Counted from the stretch's first letter, positions 18,342 through 28,419 are shown. The stretch: DNA of 37,511 nucleotides from Dehalococcoidia bacterium (GCA_016930155.1 JAFGHL010000071.1:1-37511), one strand, 5' to 3'. Numbers and translations are program-made. Notes: generated by a model from the letters alone, not told the origin.

Positions 18342-18394
18342 AGAAATTGATATATGGGGCCGCCGGCCAAGGTGCCGCGAGGCCCCTGATTTCT
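18342..18394. other. Nested inverted repeat / structured RNA element between YugP-like gene and mazG
   Basis: AGAAAT 18342-18347 pairs with ATTTCT 18389-18394; GGGGCC 18356-18361 pairs with GGCCCC 18381-18386; inner CGGC/GCCG. Confidence 0.5.
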
Positions 18395-18450
18395 TATAAT
18401 GGATAGAAATTAACTTCAAAGCAAAAGGTATATGTATAAAGGAATAACAT

Positions 18451-19293
18451 ATGAATAGACCAGGAAATGAATTCGGCAGAGCAGATCTGGGCCGGTTTTC
18501 AACGTTCCGTAAAATCATACAGAGATTGCGGGGTCCCGGCGGCTGCCCATGGGACAGGAGGCAGACCCACGCTTCGTTAAAACCATACCTGGTGGAAGAG
18601 AGCTATGAAGTACTGGAAACGCTGGAAGACCAGAATCTGCCGGCGCTCTGCGAAGAGTTAGGCGACCTTTGGCTGCAGATTATGCTTCATTCCCAGATTG
18701 CCGAGGAGGCGGGGGAGTTCACTCTGGAAGATGTGCTGCGTGGCATTAATTCCAAGCTAATACACCGGCATCCCCATGTATTTGGCAACAGGAGAGTCAA
18801 AGATGCTGCAGAGGTTTCGGCTAACTGGCAGGAACTTAAGGGAGAAGAAAAAGAAGGTAGCCATTCCCTTTTGTCCGGCGTCCCGCGTGGGATGCCCGCT
18901 CTCGCATACAGCCAGTCCATACAGCGGAGAGCAGCTTCGGTAGGGTTCGACTGGGAGAAGGTGGACGATATTCTGAAAAAGTTGGTAGAGGAGGTGGACG
19001 AACTGAAAAATGCCCTCAGTCGTGAGGAGAAAGAGAGGGAGTTCGGGGACATCCTGTTTACGCTCGTTAATTTGGGGCGGCGCATGGATATGGATGTCGA
19101 ATCTGCACTCAGGCAGGCTAACAGAAGATTTACTGAGCGCTTCAAATATATTGAAGAAGAATGCCGCAGGAAGGGCGTAGATTTAAAGACACTTACGCTA
19201 GTCGAGATGGACAGGTTGTGGGATGAGGCGAAAGAGACTGAAAGTGGCGGTGGAAGAAAAGGGCTGCCGGGTAATCATTCTTGTGCCCAATGA
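18451..19293 (+). CDS. mazG: Nucleoside triphosphate pyrophosphohydrolase MazG
   Basis: 280 aa; LRGPGGCPWDRRQTHASLKPYLVEESYE, EELGDLWLQIMLHSQIAEE. Confidence 0.95.
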   Translation: MNRPGNEFGRADLGRFSTFRKIIQRLRGPGGCPWDRRQTHASLKPYLVEESYEVLETLEDQNLPALCEELGDLWLQIMLHSQIAEEAGEFTLEDVLRGINSKLIHRHPHVFGNRRVKDAAEVSANWQELKGEEKEGSHSLLSGVPRGMPALAYSQSIQRRAASVGFDWEKVDDILKKLVEEVDELKNALSREEKEREFGDILFTLVNLGRRMDMDVESALRQANRRFTERFKYIEEECRRKGVDLKTLTLVEMDRLWDEAKETESGGGRKGLPGNHSCAQ

Positions 19294-19327
19294 TATTCTC
19301 TGGTGAGATCGACTTTAGGTATATCGG

Positions 19328-19404
19328 TGGTCGGGGAGAGAGGATTCGAACCTCCGACCTCAGCGTCCCGAACGCTGCGCGCTAACCAACTGCGCTACTC
19401 CCCG
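19328..19404 (-). tRNA. tRNA-Pro (anticodon CGG), with encoded CCA
   Basis: Reverse complement CGGGGAGTAGCGCAGTTGGTTAGCGCGCAGCGTTCGGGACGCTGAGGTCGGAGGTTCGAATCCTCTCTCCCCGACCA; anticodon loop TTCGGGA, T-loop GGTTCGAATCC, matched acceptor stem. Confidence 0.95.
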
Positions 19405-19465
19405 CACGAAGTAAATATTATAATCGGCTTTAACTTTTCCGGCAACAATTGTAAACTAATCTACT

Positions 19466-20653
19466 ATGAAATTTTGCGTGGTCATAATGGATGGTGCCTC
19501 GGGTTGGCCACTGCCCGAAAGGGACAACCTGACCTGCCTTGAGTTGGCGATTACCCCGAACCTAGATACCATGGCCAGAGAAGGATATTTGGGCATGGCG
19601 CTGACAGTGCCGCCTGGCATGGAGCCCAGCAGCGCCTGTGCCTGTATGTCGGTGCTGGGATATGACCCGGTAAAGTACTACAGGGGGAGAAGTGGTATCG
19701 AAGCACGCAGCATGGGAGTGCCCGTAGAAGAAGGAGAAGTTACATTTCGTTGCAATCTGGTGACTGTGCTGGAAGGAAGGATGGTGAGCTACAGCGCCGG
19801 GCAGATATCAACCGATGAAGCCCGTGCAATAATAAGGACCGTCGATGAGAAGATGGGCACAGAGGAGATTAGCTTTTTCCCGGGCGTGAACTACAGGCAT
19901 ATCTGCAAAATTAAGGGGAGAGAAGATACGCTCAAAGCTGTCTGCACCCCGCCTCACGATATCACGGGCAGGCCGGTAGTGGATTTCCTGCCGAAAGGGG
20001 AGGGCAGCGCTCTTTTACGTGAGCTGATGAAAAGGTCGGAAGGTATAGTGTCGGGGCATCCTGTCAATGCCAGGAGGAAGACCGGTGGTAAGCTCCCGGC
20101 GACGAACATCTGGCTATTCTGGGGCAGCGGACGGATACCGGATATGCCACCGTTTGAAACCGAGTATGGTTTGAGCACGGCGATGACCTCGTCGGTCGAC
20201 CTGCTGCGGGGACTCGCTGATATGGCCGGTATGGAGAATCTCAATATTCCAGGTGTGACTGATGGGCTGGATAATGATTACGCCGCACAGGCGGAAGGAG
20301 CGCTGCAGGCTTTGCAGCAAAAGGACCTGGTAGTAATACATATAGAAGCACCCGATGAGATGGGGCACAGGGGAGCGATACAGGATAAGATAGCAGCAAT
20401 CGAAAATATCGACAGGGAAGTGATCCGCAGGCTGCTGGAGTGGGAAGGGGATGATTTGAAGGTGCTGGTGATGCCCGACCACCCGACACCCATTAAGCTG
20501 AAAACGCACTGTGCTGAGCCAGTGCCGTTCCTCGTATGGAGAAGCGGCGTCAAAGGCAAGGGGGGTAAGAGGTTTACCGAGCAGGAAGCAAGCAGGACCG
20601 GACTTTCTGTCGAGCCTGGATACAGGATAATGGACCGTTTCATACGGGGCTGA
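19466..20653 (+). CDS. ApgM-family protein (cofactor-independent phosphoglycerate mutase / proposed homoserine kinase family)
   Basis: 395 aa; VVIMDGASGWPLPE, TPNLDTMAREG, VLGYDPVKYYRGRSGIEA, HIEAPDEMGHRG, MPDHPTPIKLKTH. Confidence 0.88.
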   Translation: MKFCVVIMDGASGWPLPERDNLTCLELAITPNLDTMAREGYLGMALTVPPGMEPSSACACMSVLGYDPVKYYRGRSGIEARSMGVPVEEGEVTFRCNLVTVLEGRMVSYSAGQISTDEARAIIRTVDEKMGTEEISFFPGVNYRHICKIKGREDTLKAVCTPPHDITGRPVVDFLPKGEGSALLRELMKRSEGIVSGHPVNARRKTGGKLPATNIWLFWGSGRIPDMPPFETEYGLSTAMTSSVDLLRGLADMAGMENLNIPGVTDGLDNDYAAQAEGALQALQQKDLVVIHIEAPDEMGHRGAIQDKIAAIENIDREVIRRLLEWEGDDLKVLVMPDHPTPIKLKTHCAEPVPFLVWRSGVKGKGGKRFTEQEASRTGLSVEPGYRIMDRFIRG

Positions 20654-20679
20654 ATTAAATAAAGCAGGCGGCAAAATAT

Positions 20680-21897
20680 ATGACGATAATTGTACAAAAA
20701 TATGGGGGCAGCTCTGTAGCAAATGCCAAGAAAATACGCAATGTGGCACGCAGAGTGGCTGAATCCTATAAAAAGGGTAACAAGGTGGTGGTAGTCGTAT
20801 CTGCCATGGGGGATACGACGGACGAGCTGATAGAGATGGCTAACGAGATTAATCCCAGTCCGCAGCCACGGGAGAAGGACCTGCTACTTTCCACAGGTGA
20901 GATCGTATCCAGCACGTTGCTGGCCATGGCATTGCACGCCGCCGGTTTCCCTGCGGTGGCGCTGAGCGGTCCGCAAGCGGGAATCTCCACCGATTCAAGT
21001 TTCAGCCGCGCTCGCATAACGGGGATTGAGCCTAAACGCATCATAAAGGAACTTAAGAAAGGCAATATAGTTATTGTAGCCGGATTTCAGGGACTCACGG
21101 AGGAGGAGGATATAGCCACATTAGGAAGAGGCGGTTCAGATACAACAGCGGTGGCTCTAGCTGCCAGCCTGAAGGCAAAAATCTGTGAGATTTATACGGA
21201 TGTTGAAGGAGTCTATACGGCAGATCCCAGATTAGTCCCTGAGGCACGCAAGCTTGATGAAATAGGTTATGAAGAAATGCTCGAGATGGCTACTTCGGGC
21301 GCCAGGGTAATGCACCACCGTTCAGTCGAGCTGGGCCAGCTATATAACATGCCGATCCTGGTGGCGTCCAGCATGGTAGACAGGCCTGGCACGATTGTTC
21401 ATGGAGGAAAAAACATGGAAGTTCAGAATAAAGTCAGAGGCATAGCACATGATCTGGATGTGGCGAAGATCACCATCACCGGTGTCCCAGACCGTCCGGG
21501 TGTCGCCGCAGCTATTTTTCTCCCCCTGGCCAAAGCAGGCATCAGCGTGGATACCATCGTTCAAAATGCCGGCGCTAATAATATTACGGATATGACCTTT
21601 ACAGTGATGAAGGACGATCTGCCTAAAGCTATGGAGATCATTAAACCGGTGGCCAAGGAGATAGACGCAAAGAAATGCCTGAGCGATTTAAATCTCGGCA
21701 AGGTATCCATAATCGGGACCGGCATGCAGAATACACCGGGTTATGCTGCCAAGATGTTTCAGACGTTGTCTAAGCAGAACATCAACATCCTGCTGATAAC
21801 CACGTCAGAGATACGTATAACGTGCATAATCGACGGTGACAGGGTAATAGAGGCGGTGAAAGCCCTGCATAAGGCTTTCAAACTGGACAAACCCTGA
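20680..21897 (+). CDS. lysC: Aspartate kinase
   Basis: 405 aa; VQKYGGSSVAN, VVVVSAMGDTTDELI, TLGRGGSDTTAVALAA, two ACT domains. Confidence 0.96.
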   Translation: MTIIVQKYGGSSVANAKKIRNVARRVAESYKKGNKVVVVVSAMGDTTDELIEMANEINPSPQPREKDLLLSTGEIVSSTLLAMALHAAGFPAVALSGPQAGISTDSSFSRARITGIEPKRIIKELKKGNIVIVAGFQGLTEEEDIATLGRGGSDTTAVALAASLKAKICEIYTDVEGVYTADPRLVPEARKLDEIGYEEMLEMATSGARVMHHRSVELGQLYNMPILVASSMVDRPGTIVHGGKNMEVQNKVRGIAHDLDVAKITITGVPDRPGVAAAIFLPLAKAGISVDTIVQNAGANNITDMTFTVMKDDLPKAMEIIKPVAKEIDAKKCLSDLNLGKVSIIGTGMQNTPGYAAKMFQTLSKQNINILLITTSEIRITCIIDGDRVIEAVKALHKAFKLDKP

Positions 21898-21900
21898 CAG

Positions 21901-22122
21901 CTATTGAACGGCCACTACTTCTTTGACACCGGAGATTTTCTCTTTCAAAAAGCGTTCAATACCGTGTTTAAGCGTCATGGTCGACATGGGACAGCCTGCG
22001 CAGGCACCCTTTAATTTGACGCTTACTACACCGTCTTTAACATCCACCAGTTCTACATCGCCGCCGTCAGCCTGTAAACTCGGCCTGACAATATCTAATA
22101 CTTCCTGAACCTGATCTTTCAT
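21901..22122 (-). CDS. NifU-like C-terminal domain protein (Fe-S scaffold)
   Basis: 73 aa; [16 protein letters not shown]...[18 protein letters not shown]. Confidence 0.92.
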   Translation of the reverse strand: MKDQVQEVLDIVRPSLQADGGDVELVDVKDGVVSVKLKGACAGCPMSTMTLKHGIERFLKEKISGVKEVVAVQ

Positions 22123-22160
22123 TGGTGCACCTTCTTGTTGACTAAATTTAAGCTACGTGG

Positions 22161-22195
22161 TAATTTAGCACCGCTTGAAAAGCGGTGTCAAATTA
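22161..22195. other. Stem-loop in the NifU-like / TPR divergent intergenic region
   Basis: TAATTT-AG-CACCGCTT-GAA-AAGCGGTG-TC-AAATTA: perfect 8-bp inner stem plus 6-bp outer stem around a 2x2 internal loop. Confidence 0.55.
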
Positions 22196-22328
22196 ACGGT
22201 ACGCAAGCTATTTCAGCAATGATAACAGTTACAGGGAGTATGCGAAGCGACTAAAATCACAAATGTGGCAGAGCCTGTCATGCGTAAAAAGATTTGCAAC
22301 AGGGGTCGTTTTAGTATTAAAGTAGATG

Positions 22329-22357
22329 TTTACACGACTAGTATTTGTTGTTAACAT
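22329..22357 (+). promoter_or_regulatory. Candidate promoter for TPR gene-gyrA operon
   Basis: TTTACA (22329-22334), 17-nt spacer, TAACAT (22352-22357). Confidence 0.35.
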
Positions 22358-22374
22358 AGCGAGAGGCCTATAGA

Positions 22375-23217
22375 ATGGCGGAACGAGAAGAAGAAAAGAC
22401 CGGTATATGGCGGTCAAGAATACAGGAAGCAATAAAACTTGCTCAGGAGAACCGCTGGCAGGAAGCTGTGGCGTCTAATCAGAGCATTATTGAAGTTTTT
22501 CCCAACGACGTTGACGCTTATAATCGCCTGGGTCGAGCCCTGATTGAGTTGGGAGAATATGATAAGGCCAGAGAAGCATACAGCAAGGCACTGGAGCTAT
22601 CGCCGTCGAACAGCATAGCTAAGAAAAACCTTGACCGGCTGGCGCTGCTGAAAGGTGCCAATGCTGTAAAAAATGAGCAGAGGCGCAAGCTGCCCCCCAG
22701 CGCTTTTATACCGGATTCGGGCAAGGCCGGCGTGGTCAACCTGCTTGACATAGCGCCGCAGTCAGTGCTGGTCAAGGTGGCGCCCAGCGAGCAAGTTTTC
22801 CTTAAAATCCGTGGCCATGATATCGTGGTGGAGAACTATAAGGGTGAATACCTGGGCCTACTTGAACCTGAACATGGGCTGAGGCTGGCCAAGCTGATTC
22901 AGGGGGGCAACCAGTATATTGCTGGTATAGTCAGCCTGGATAACGATAAAGTTAAAGTGATGATACGGGAAACTTTGCAGCATCCCTTGCAGACCGGCAA
23001 GCTGTCATTCCCCATACGTGTAGCGGAGAGCTATCCTGCGCATGTTAAGGACAGCCTGTTGAGGCACAGTGCCGGCGAAGAAGAGGGATTGGAGGAATCC
23101 GAATATGCCGAGGCTGAAGAGTCAGAGGCAATGCCTGAAGGGTTTTCAATTTATGAAGGTTATACATCTCCAGATGATATACAGCACCTAGGCGGCAATT
23201 TTGGAGATGAGGAGTAA
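22375..23217 (+). CDS. TPR-repeat protein with acidic C-terminus, unknown function
   Basis: 280 aa; [34 protein letters not shown]; stop codon 2 nt before the gyrA ATG. Confidence 0.8.
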   Translation: MAEREEEKTGIWRSRIQEAIKLAQENRWQEAVASNQSIIEVFPNDVDAYNRLGRALIELGEYDKAREAYSKALELSPSNSIAKKNLDRLALLKGANAVKNEQRRKLPPSAFIPDSGKAGVVNLLDIAPQSVLVKVAPSEQVFLKIRGHDIVVENYKGEYLGLLEPEHGLRLAKLIQGGNQYIAGIVSLDNDKVKVMIRETLQHPLQTGKLSFPIRVAESYPAHVKDSLLRHSAGEEEGLEESEYAEAEESEAMPEGFSIYEGYTSPDDIQHLGGNFGDEE

Positions 23218-23219
23218 AC

Positions 23220-25793
23220 ATGGAGTTAGGACTATCGATCAAACCGATTGGCATTGAAGAGGAAATGAAGCGTTCCTATCTGGATTATGCTATGAGCGTT
23301 ATTGTTTCCCGCGCCCTGCCGGATGTGCGTGACGGCCTCAAACCAGTTCACCGCCGCATACTTTATGCGATGCATGAGCTAGGGATGCGGCACAACTCTC
23401 CCTATAAAAAGAGTGCCCGTATCGTCGGTGAAGTGCTTGGTAAATACCATCCGCACGGCGATTCTTCTGTTTACCTTTCAATGGTTAGGATGGCGCAGAG
23501 CTTTTCCATGCGCTATCCCCTGGTAGACGGCCAGGGCAACTTCGGCAGTGTGGATGATGATCCTCCTGCAGCTATGCGTTACACGGAAGCACGTCTGGCC
23601 AGGATATCCGATGAAATGCTGCTGGATATCGATAAGGATACCATCGATTTCATGCCTAATTTCGATGACAGCCTCAAAGAGCCGTTGGTGCTGCCTGCAA
23701 GGCTGCCGAATCTGCTGGTAAATGGTTCTTCGGGCATAGCTGTTGGCATGGCCACCAACATACCCCCGCATAATTTAAGTGAAGTTTGCGATGCCACACA
23801 CTATTTGATAGGAAATCCTGAAGCCTCGGTTGATGAATTGATGCAGTTTGTCAAGGGGCCGGATTTCCCGACTGCGGGCATAATCTGTGGCGTGGAAGGC
23901 ATCAAGAATGCCTATGCGACGGGACAGGGCAAAGTTGTCCTGCGTGCCAGGATAGTTGAAGAGTCGACCAAGGGCGGCAAAATGCAGCTCGTAGTGACCG
24001 AACTCCCGTATCAGACCATCAAGTCAGAGTTGGTTAAAAAGATCGCCGAGCTAGCCAGGGACAAGCGGATAGAGGGAATCAGCGATGTCCGCGATGAATC
24101 CGATCGGCAGGGCATGCGCGTCGTTATCGGGTTGAAGAAGGATGCGCATCCAGCCAAGGTTCAGAACAACCTCTTTAAGTACACTTCGATGCAGTCTACC
24201 TTTTTCATAAACATGCTGGCGCTGGTGGATGGTATGCCGCGAGTGATCAACCTGAAAGAGTCGCTGCAATGTTACGTGACTTTCCGTACGGAAGTTATCA
24301 CCCGCAGGACCAAGTTTGACCTCCAGAAGGCCAAGGAAAGAGCGCACATTTTGGAGGGCTTCAAGATAGCGCTGGATCACCTGGACGCAGTAATAAAGAC
24401 TATTAGGGAATCGGAAACCGCTGAGGCTGCCCGCTCTAACCTGATGTCCGGTTTTTCCCTTAGCCAGTTGCAGGCACAGGCCATTCTCGAGATGCAGCTG
24501 CGCAGGCTGGCCAACCTCGAACGTAAAAAGATACTGGATGAGTATAAAGACGTCCTGAAGACCATCGACTATCTAGAAGACCTGCTGGCCAACCCGGAGA
24601 AAATATTAGAGCTTATTCAGCTGGATTTACTCGAGCTTAAGAACAGGTATGGCGATAACCGCCGTTCGGTGATCGAATCCGAGGAGGTAGGGCAATTTCA
24701 GGTACAGGATCTCATTCCGCATATGGATGTCATCGTTACGCTGAGTGAGCAGGGCTATATTAAAAGGATACCGGCTGATGTATTTCGCAAACAGCTGCGC
24801 GGCGGTAGGGGTGTTAAGGGCATGGGAACACGAGATACAGATGACGTCATGAGCTCCATGGCAGCTGATACGCATGATAACCTGCTGTTTTTTACCAGCA
24901 GGGGGCGCGTTTTCAAGTTGAAATGCCACGAGATACCGCAGGACAGCTCCAGAACCACCAAGGGCATCAATATTGTTAATCTGATACCCATAGAAGCCAA
25001 GGAGCGCGTAACTGCCATGTTTGTGCCGGAGAGGACCGACCCGGGGCTTTTTATGCTGCTAGCGACGGCCAAGGGCATCGTTAAGAAGACCAGTCTGGAC
25101 AATTTTAAGGATGTCAGAAGGAGCGGGCTGATAGCCATGAAGCTCAAACCGGATGAGGATCTGATAGGTGTGGATGTTGTCAGCGATGCGGATAAGGTGA
25201 TGCTGGTCAGCCGCAATGGGCAGGCTGTTAAGTTTGCAGTGGGGCCGCTGCGCAATGCCTCCCGTACCAGTGGTGGCGTACGTGGGATTAACCTGAACAA
25301 GGGCGATGTTGTTGTCAGCATGGGAACGGTACGGCCGAATGCCGATCTGATTACCGTTACTGAGAAGGGGTATGGTAAACGGACCAAGGTAGATAAATTC
25401 CCGCTGCACGGCCGTGGTGGGAAAGGCGTGATGGCGCATCGTGTGACGGAAAAGACGGGGAAAGTAATAGCTGCTAAATTTGTACCGCTGGACCATGAGC
25501 TGTTTATCACCACCGCCAACGGTGTACAGCTCAGGATTAATGTGAATGTTGAAAAAGAGACCAAGATAGAAGCGGGAGGAAAAAGGAGGAGGGAAGGAGT
25601 GCCCGTCAAAGGCAGGATCACGCAGGGCGTGATGCTCTCCAGGCTGGATGAAGGGGACAGGGTGGTCTCCATCGCTCTGGTCGAGATGGAGAGCCTTGAG
25701 GAACAGGCTGCCAAGGAGACAAGGGCTGTTACCAAGGTACCTCCCAAGCCGATGATACCCGGCGGGCAGCAGGAATTGCCCTTCGCGTCATAG
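23220..25793 (+). CDS. gyrA: DNA gyrase subunit A
   Basis: 857 aa; [39 protein letters not shown] catalytic Tyr, GyrA-box-like QLRGGRG. Confidence 0.96.
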   Translation: MELGLSIKPIGIEEEMKRSYLDYAMSVIVSRALPDVRDGLKPVHRRILYAMHELGMRHNSPYKKSARIVGEVLGKYHPHGDSSVYLSMVRMAQSFSMRYPLVDGQGNFGSVDDDPPAAMRYTEARLARISDEMLLDIDKDTIDFMPNFDDSLKEPLVLPARLPNLLVNGSSGIAVGMATNIPPHNLSEVCDATHYLIGNPEASVDELMQFVKGPDFPTAGIICGVEGIKNAYATGQGKVVLRARIVEESTKGGKMQLVVTELPYQTIKSELVKKIAELARDKRIEGISDVRDESDRQGMRVVIGLKKDAHPAKVQNNLFKYTSMQSTFFINMLALVDGMPRVINLKESLQCYVTFRTEVITRRTKFDLQKAKERAHILEGFKIALDHLDAVIKTIRESETAEAARSNLMSGFSLSQLQAQAILEMQLRRLANLERKKILDEYKDVLKTIDYLEDLLANPEKILELIQLDLLELKNRYGDNRRSVIESEEVGQFQVQDLIPHMDVIVTLSEQGYIKRIPADVFRKQLRGGRGVKGMGTRDTDDVMSSMAADTHDNLLFFTSRGRVFKLKCHEIPQDSSRTTKGINIVNLIPIEAKERVTAMFVPERTDPGLFMLLATAKGIVKKTSLDNFKDVRRSGLIAMKLKPDEDLIGVDVVSDADKVMLVSRNGQAVKFAVGPLRNASRTSGGVRGINLNKGDVVVSMGTVRPNADLITVTEKGYGKRTKVDKFPLHGRGGKGVMAHRVTEKTGKVIAAKFVPLDHELFITTANGVQLRINVNVEKETKIEAGGKRRREGVPVKGRITQGVMLSRLDEGDRVVSIALVEMESLEEQAAKETRAVTKVPPKPMIPGGQQELPFAS

Positions 25794-25800
25794 ATTTTCA

Positions 25801-25826
25801 ATGTGTGGGCCGTGCGGCCCGCACAT
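25801..25826. other. GC-rich inverted repeat downstream of gyrA
   Basis: ATGTGTGGGCC-GTGC-GGCCCGCACAT: 11-bp stem with one G-T wobble, no T-tract. Confidence 0.5.
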
Positions 25827-25916
25827 CAAGAGAGAAATTTATTCAGGCGGAAAGGCTGGCAGGATTATCAGGGGCGGGCCTATTTACCGAACTGGGACTG
25901 TCAAGGAGATATTGCT

Positions 25917-26612
25917 ATGAAACTGATCTTTATACATGGCTCCGGCGCCTGCGGCGATGTGTGGTACTATCAAAAACAGCAGTTCATAGAGGCAGAGGCT
26001 ATTGATCTGCCGGGGCATCCCAGGGGCGGATTATGCTACAGCGTTGAGGAGTACGCGGACTGGCTGCATGCCTATATTAAGCAAAAGAAATATCAGGATG
26101 CCGTTCTGGCCGGCCATTCGTTGGGTGGAGGCATAGCATTGATGCATGCCTATAAATATCAACAGGATTTGCGTGGCATCATACTTGTTGGCTCGGGGGC
26201 CAGATTAAGGGTACTACCATTGATCCTGGAGGCCATAAAAGCCAAGCTTGATGATAGAGAAGGATGGATGAGAGAGCTGGTGGCTCCTTTCTACGGTACC
26301 GTCAACAGAAAGGCGCTTGATATCATATTGCCCAGGCTGGCAGAGATCGGCCCAGCTGTGCAGCTCAATGATTTCTATTGCTGCGATAAATTCGATATCA
26401 TGGATAATGCAGGTCTGATAAACATTCCTGCACTGGCAATTGTGGGTGATCAGGACAACATGACGCCCCCTAAATATTCACAGTATCTGGTTAAAAACAT
26501 GCAGAACTGCAGGATGACAGTTGTCGAAGGAGGCAGCCACTTGGCTTTTTTAGAGAAGCCCGATCAGGTCAACCAGGCCATAGCAGGGTTTATTAAAGAG
26601 CTGGGTGGATAA
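25917..26612 (+). CDS. Alpha/beta hydrolase
   Basis: MKLIFIHGSGACGDVWYYQ, AGHSLGGGIALMHA nucleophile elbow, VVEGGSHLAFLEKP; start trimmed from 25803. Confidence 0.88.
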   Translation: MKLIFIHGSGACGDVWYYQKQQFIEAEAIDLPGHPRGGLCYSVEEYADWLHAYIKQKKYQDAVLAGHSLGGGIALMHAYKYQQDLRGIILVGSGARLRVLPLILEAIKAKLDDREGWMRELVAPFYGTVNRKALDIILPRLAEIGPAVQLNDFYCCDKFDIMDNAGLINIPALAIVGDQDNMTPPKYSQYLVKNMQNCRMTVVEGGSHLAFLEKPDQVNQAIAGFIKELGG

Positions 26613-26621
26613 GGTAAACGC

Positions 26622-27746
26622 ATGATGATGAAAGGGTCCCTGCGTGTAGCACGTATAGCAGGCATCGATATTGGGATCCATTATACGTGGATACTGATCT
26701 TTATGCTGATAACATGGTCGCTAGCGGCAGGGTATTTCCCGGTAGACTATCCAGGCTGGGCCGAGTGGCTTTACTGGCTGACTGCGGCCGTGGCATCTCT
26801 GCTGCTGTTCGTTTCAGTACTGATCCATGAGCTGGCGCATTCGCTGGTGGCCCGGTCGCGTGGCCTGCCGGTGAAGAGCATTAACCTGTTCCTGTTGGGC
26901 GGCGTAAGCAATCTTGAGACCGAACCTGAGAAGCCGGGGGTAGAGTTTGCCGTTGCCATCGTCGGGCCGCTGGCCAGCATAGCCATTGCTGGTGTCTTCT
27001 GGGCTGTGGAATATTTTAAACTGGCACCGTTTGAGTCTGCAGAGGCAATTGCAAGGTACCTAGTAGTGGTCAACGTACTGCTGGCTGCTTTTAATATACT
27101 GCCGGGCTTTCCTCTGGACGGCGGCAGGGTGTTGCGCGCCATTATCTGGGGAGCTACTAATAACCTGAAAAAAGCCACCAATATTGCCACTATAACCGGC
27201 CAAGTATTCGGATGGATAATGATTGCCGCGGGAGTCTTTATGGCACTGGTGGTCGACCTGATTAGCGGCATATGGTTCGTATTTATTGGATGGTTTCTCA
27301 ACAGCTCGGCTGAGGCTTCGCGGCGAGAGCTGGAGTTGCGTTCACTGTGGTTGAATGTAAGGGTAGCCAGCGTGATGAACGACAGGCCGGAGAGTATTGG
27401 TCCCGGTGAAGCTGTGGATAAACTGGTGAATGAGATATACCTGAGGCGCGGGCTGAGATATGCTCCCGTAGCTGAGGAAGGCCGCCTGCTGGGCATAGTA
27501 ACCCTGGCTGATATTAAAAAAATTCCCATGGGGGAATGGAAGAATACTCCTGTATCCAGCATCATGACGCGCCAGCCGCTGAAGGTGGTCAGCCCGAGTG
27601 ATGACATGAGGACGGCGGTGCAGCTAATGGCGGAAAACGGCCTTGATCAGATCCCGGTCGTTGCCAATGACAGGATCGTAGGCATGCTGGGACGCGCCGA
27701 TATCATCCGTTATGTGCAGGTACATCACGAGTTGGGACGGCGCTAG
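26622..27746 (+). CDS. Site-2 protease (M50) family metallopeptidase with C-terminal CBS domains
   Basis: 374 aa; LIHELAHSLVARSRGL, LPGFPLDGGRVLRA, tandem CBS-like segments. Confidence 0.93.
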   Translation: MMMKGSLRVARIAGIDIGIHYTWILIFMLITWSLAAGYFPVDYPGWAEWLYWLTAAVASLLLFVSVLIHELAHSLVARSRGLPVKSINLFLLGGVSNLETEPEKPGVEFAVAIVGPLASIAIAGVFWAVEYFKLAPFESAEAIARYLVVVNVLLAAFNILPGFPLDGGRVLRAIIWGATNNLKKATNIATITGQVFGWIMIAAGVFMALVVDLISGIWFVFIGWFLNSSAEASRRELELRSLWLNVRVASVMNDRPESIGPGEAVDKLVNEIYLRRGLRYAPVAEEGRLLGIVTLADIKKIPMGEWKNTPVSSIMTRQPLKVVSPSDDMRTAVQLMAENGLDQIPVVANDRIVGMLGRADIIRYVQVHHELGRR

Positions 27747-27764
27747 CGGCCGGGGGTATTTGGA

Positions 27765-28226
27765 CTACTTTATTTCGGGTTTGCGTATGGTCAGCACCGG
27801 GCAGCAGGCCTGCCTTACGATCTGCTCGGTGGTGGAGCCCGAGATGAACCTGCGCCAGCCGGACAGACCGTGCGTGGCGATCACTACCATATCTATTGAT
27901 TTATCGCTGGCGTAACGCATTACTTCGCCGGCGGCATTGCCGATAAGGACCGCGGTAACTGTGTTGACACCGCTGGAAACCTTTTGTTCGACCATAGACT
28001 TGAGAGACTTGGTCGACTGTTCTTCCAGCTCCTGCTGATACGAGGCGACGTTGAAGCTGGCCGATTCCACCCCGATAGGCGCTTCTACGATCGGTACGAG
28101 GGGTACAACGTTTACTATATGCAGGGTGGCGCCGAAATGGGCGGCAAGCTCGTCCGCCACCTTGAGGGCTTCGTATGAAGGCTCGCTGAAGTCTGTTGGG
28201 CAAAGAATACTCTTAACTGGCAGCAT
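27765..28226 (-). CDS. Universal stress protein (UspA family)
   Basis: 153 aa; ILCPTDFSEPSYEALKVADELA, DMVVIATHGLSGWRRFISGSTTEQIVRQACCPVLTIR. Confidence 0.93.
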   Translation of the reverse strand: MLPVKSILCPTDFSEPSYEALKVADELAAHFGATLHIVNVVPLVPIVEAPIGVESASFNVASYQQELEEQSTKSLKSMVEQKVSSGVNTVTAVLIGNAAGEVMRYASDKSIDMVVIATHGLSGWRRFISGSTTEQIVRQACCPVLTIRKPEIK

Positions 28227-28419
28227 TTTTAAATTCCTCCTCCCATATTTTGGTAGTGCTGTAACCGCAGGGCTTTCCGCACAGAGGCACCGAAAAGCAT
28301 TGGTAACGCTATATATACATATATCCTGTACAATTTGTCAAGAGGGCTATATACAACTTTCCACTTCCCTGATGTATAATCGGATAAATATAGGTTTGCG
28401 TCAGAACAGAATAAGGTAA

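Noticed and set aside
20114-20749. Three overlapping minus-strand ORFs opposite the ApgM-family gene
   Set aside because: Antisense shadows; the plus frame carries conserved metalloenzyme motifs.
24755-25801. 348-aa minus-strand ORF overlapping gyrA
   Set aside because: Antisense shadow of an unambiguous gyrA reading frame; Ser/Leu/Thr-rich, no recognisable domain.
26771-27607. 278-aa minus-strand ORF opposite the M50 protease
   Set aside because: Antisense shadow; low-complexity composition and no motif, whereas the plus frame has clear HELAH and CBS features.
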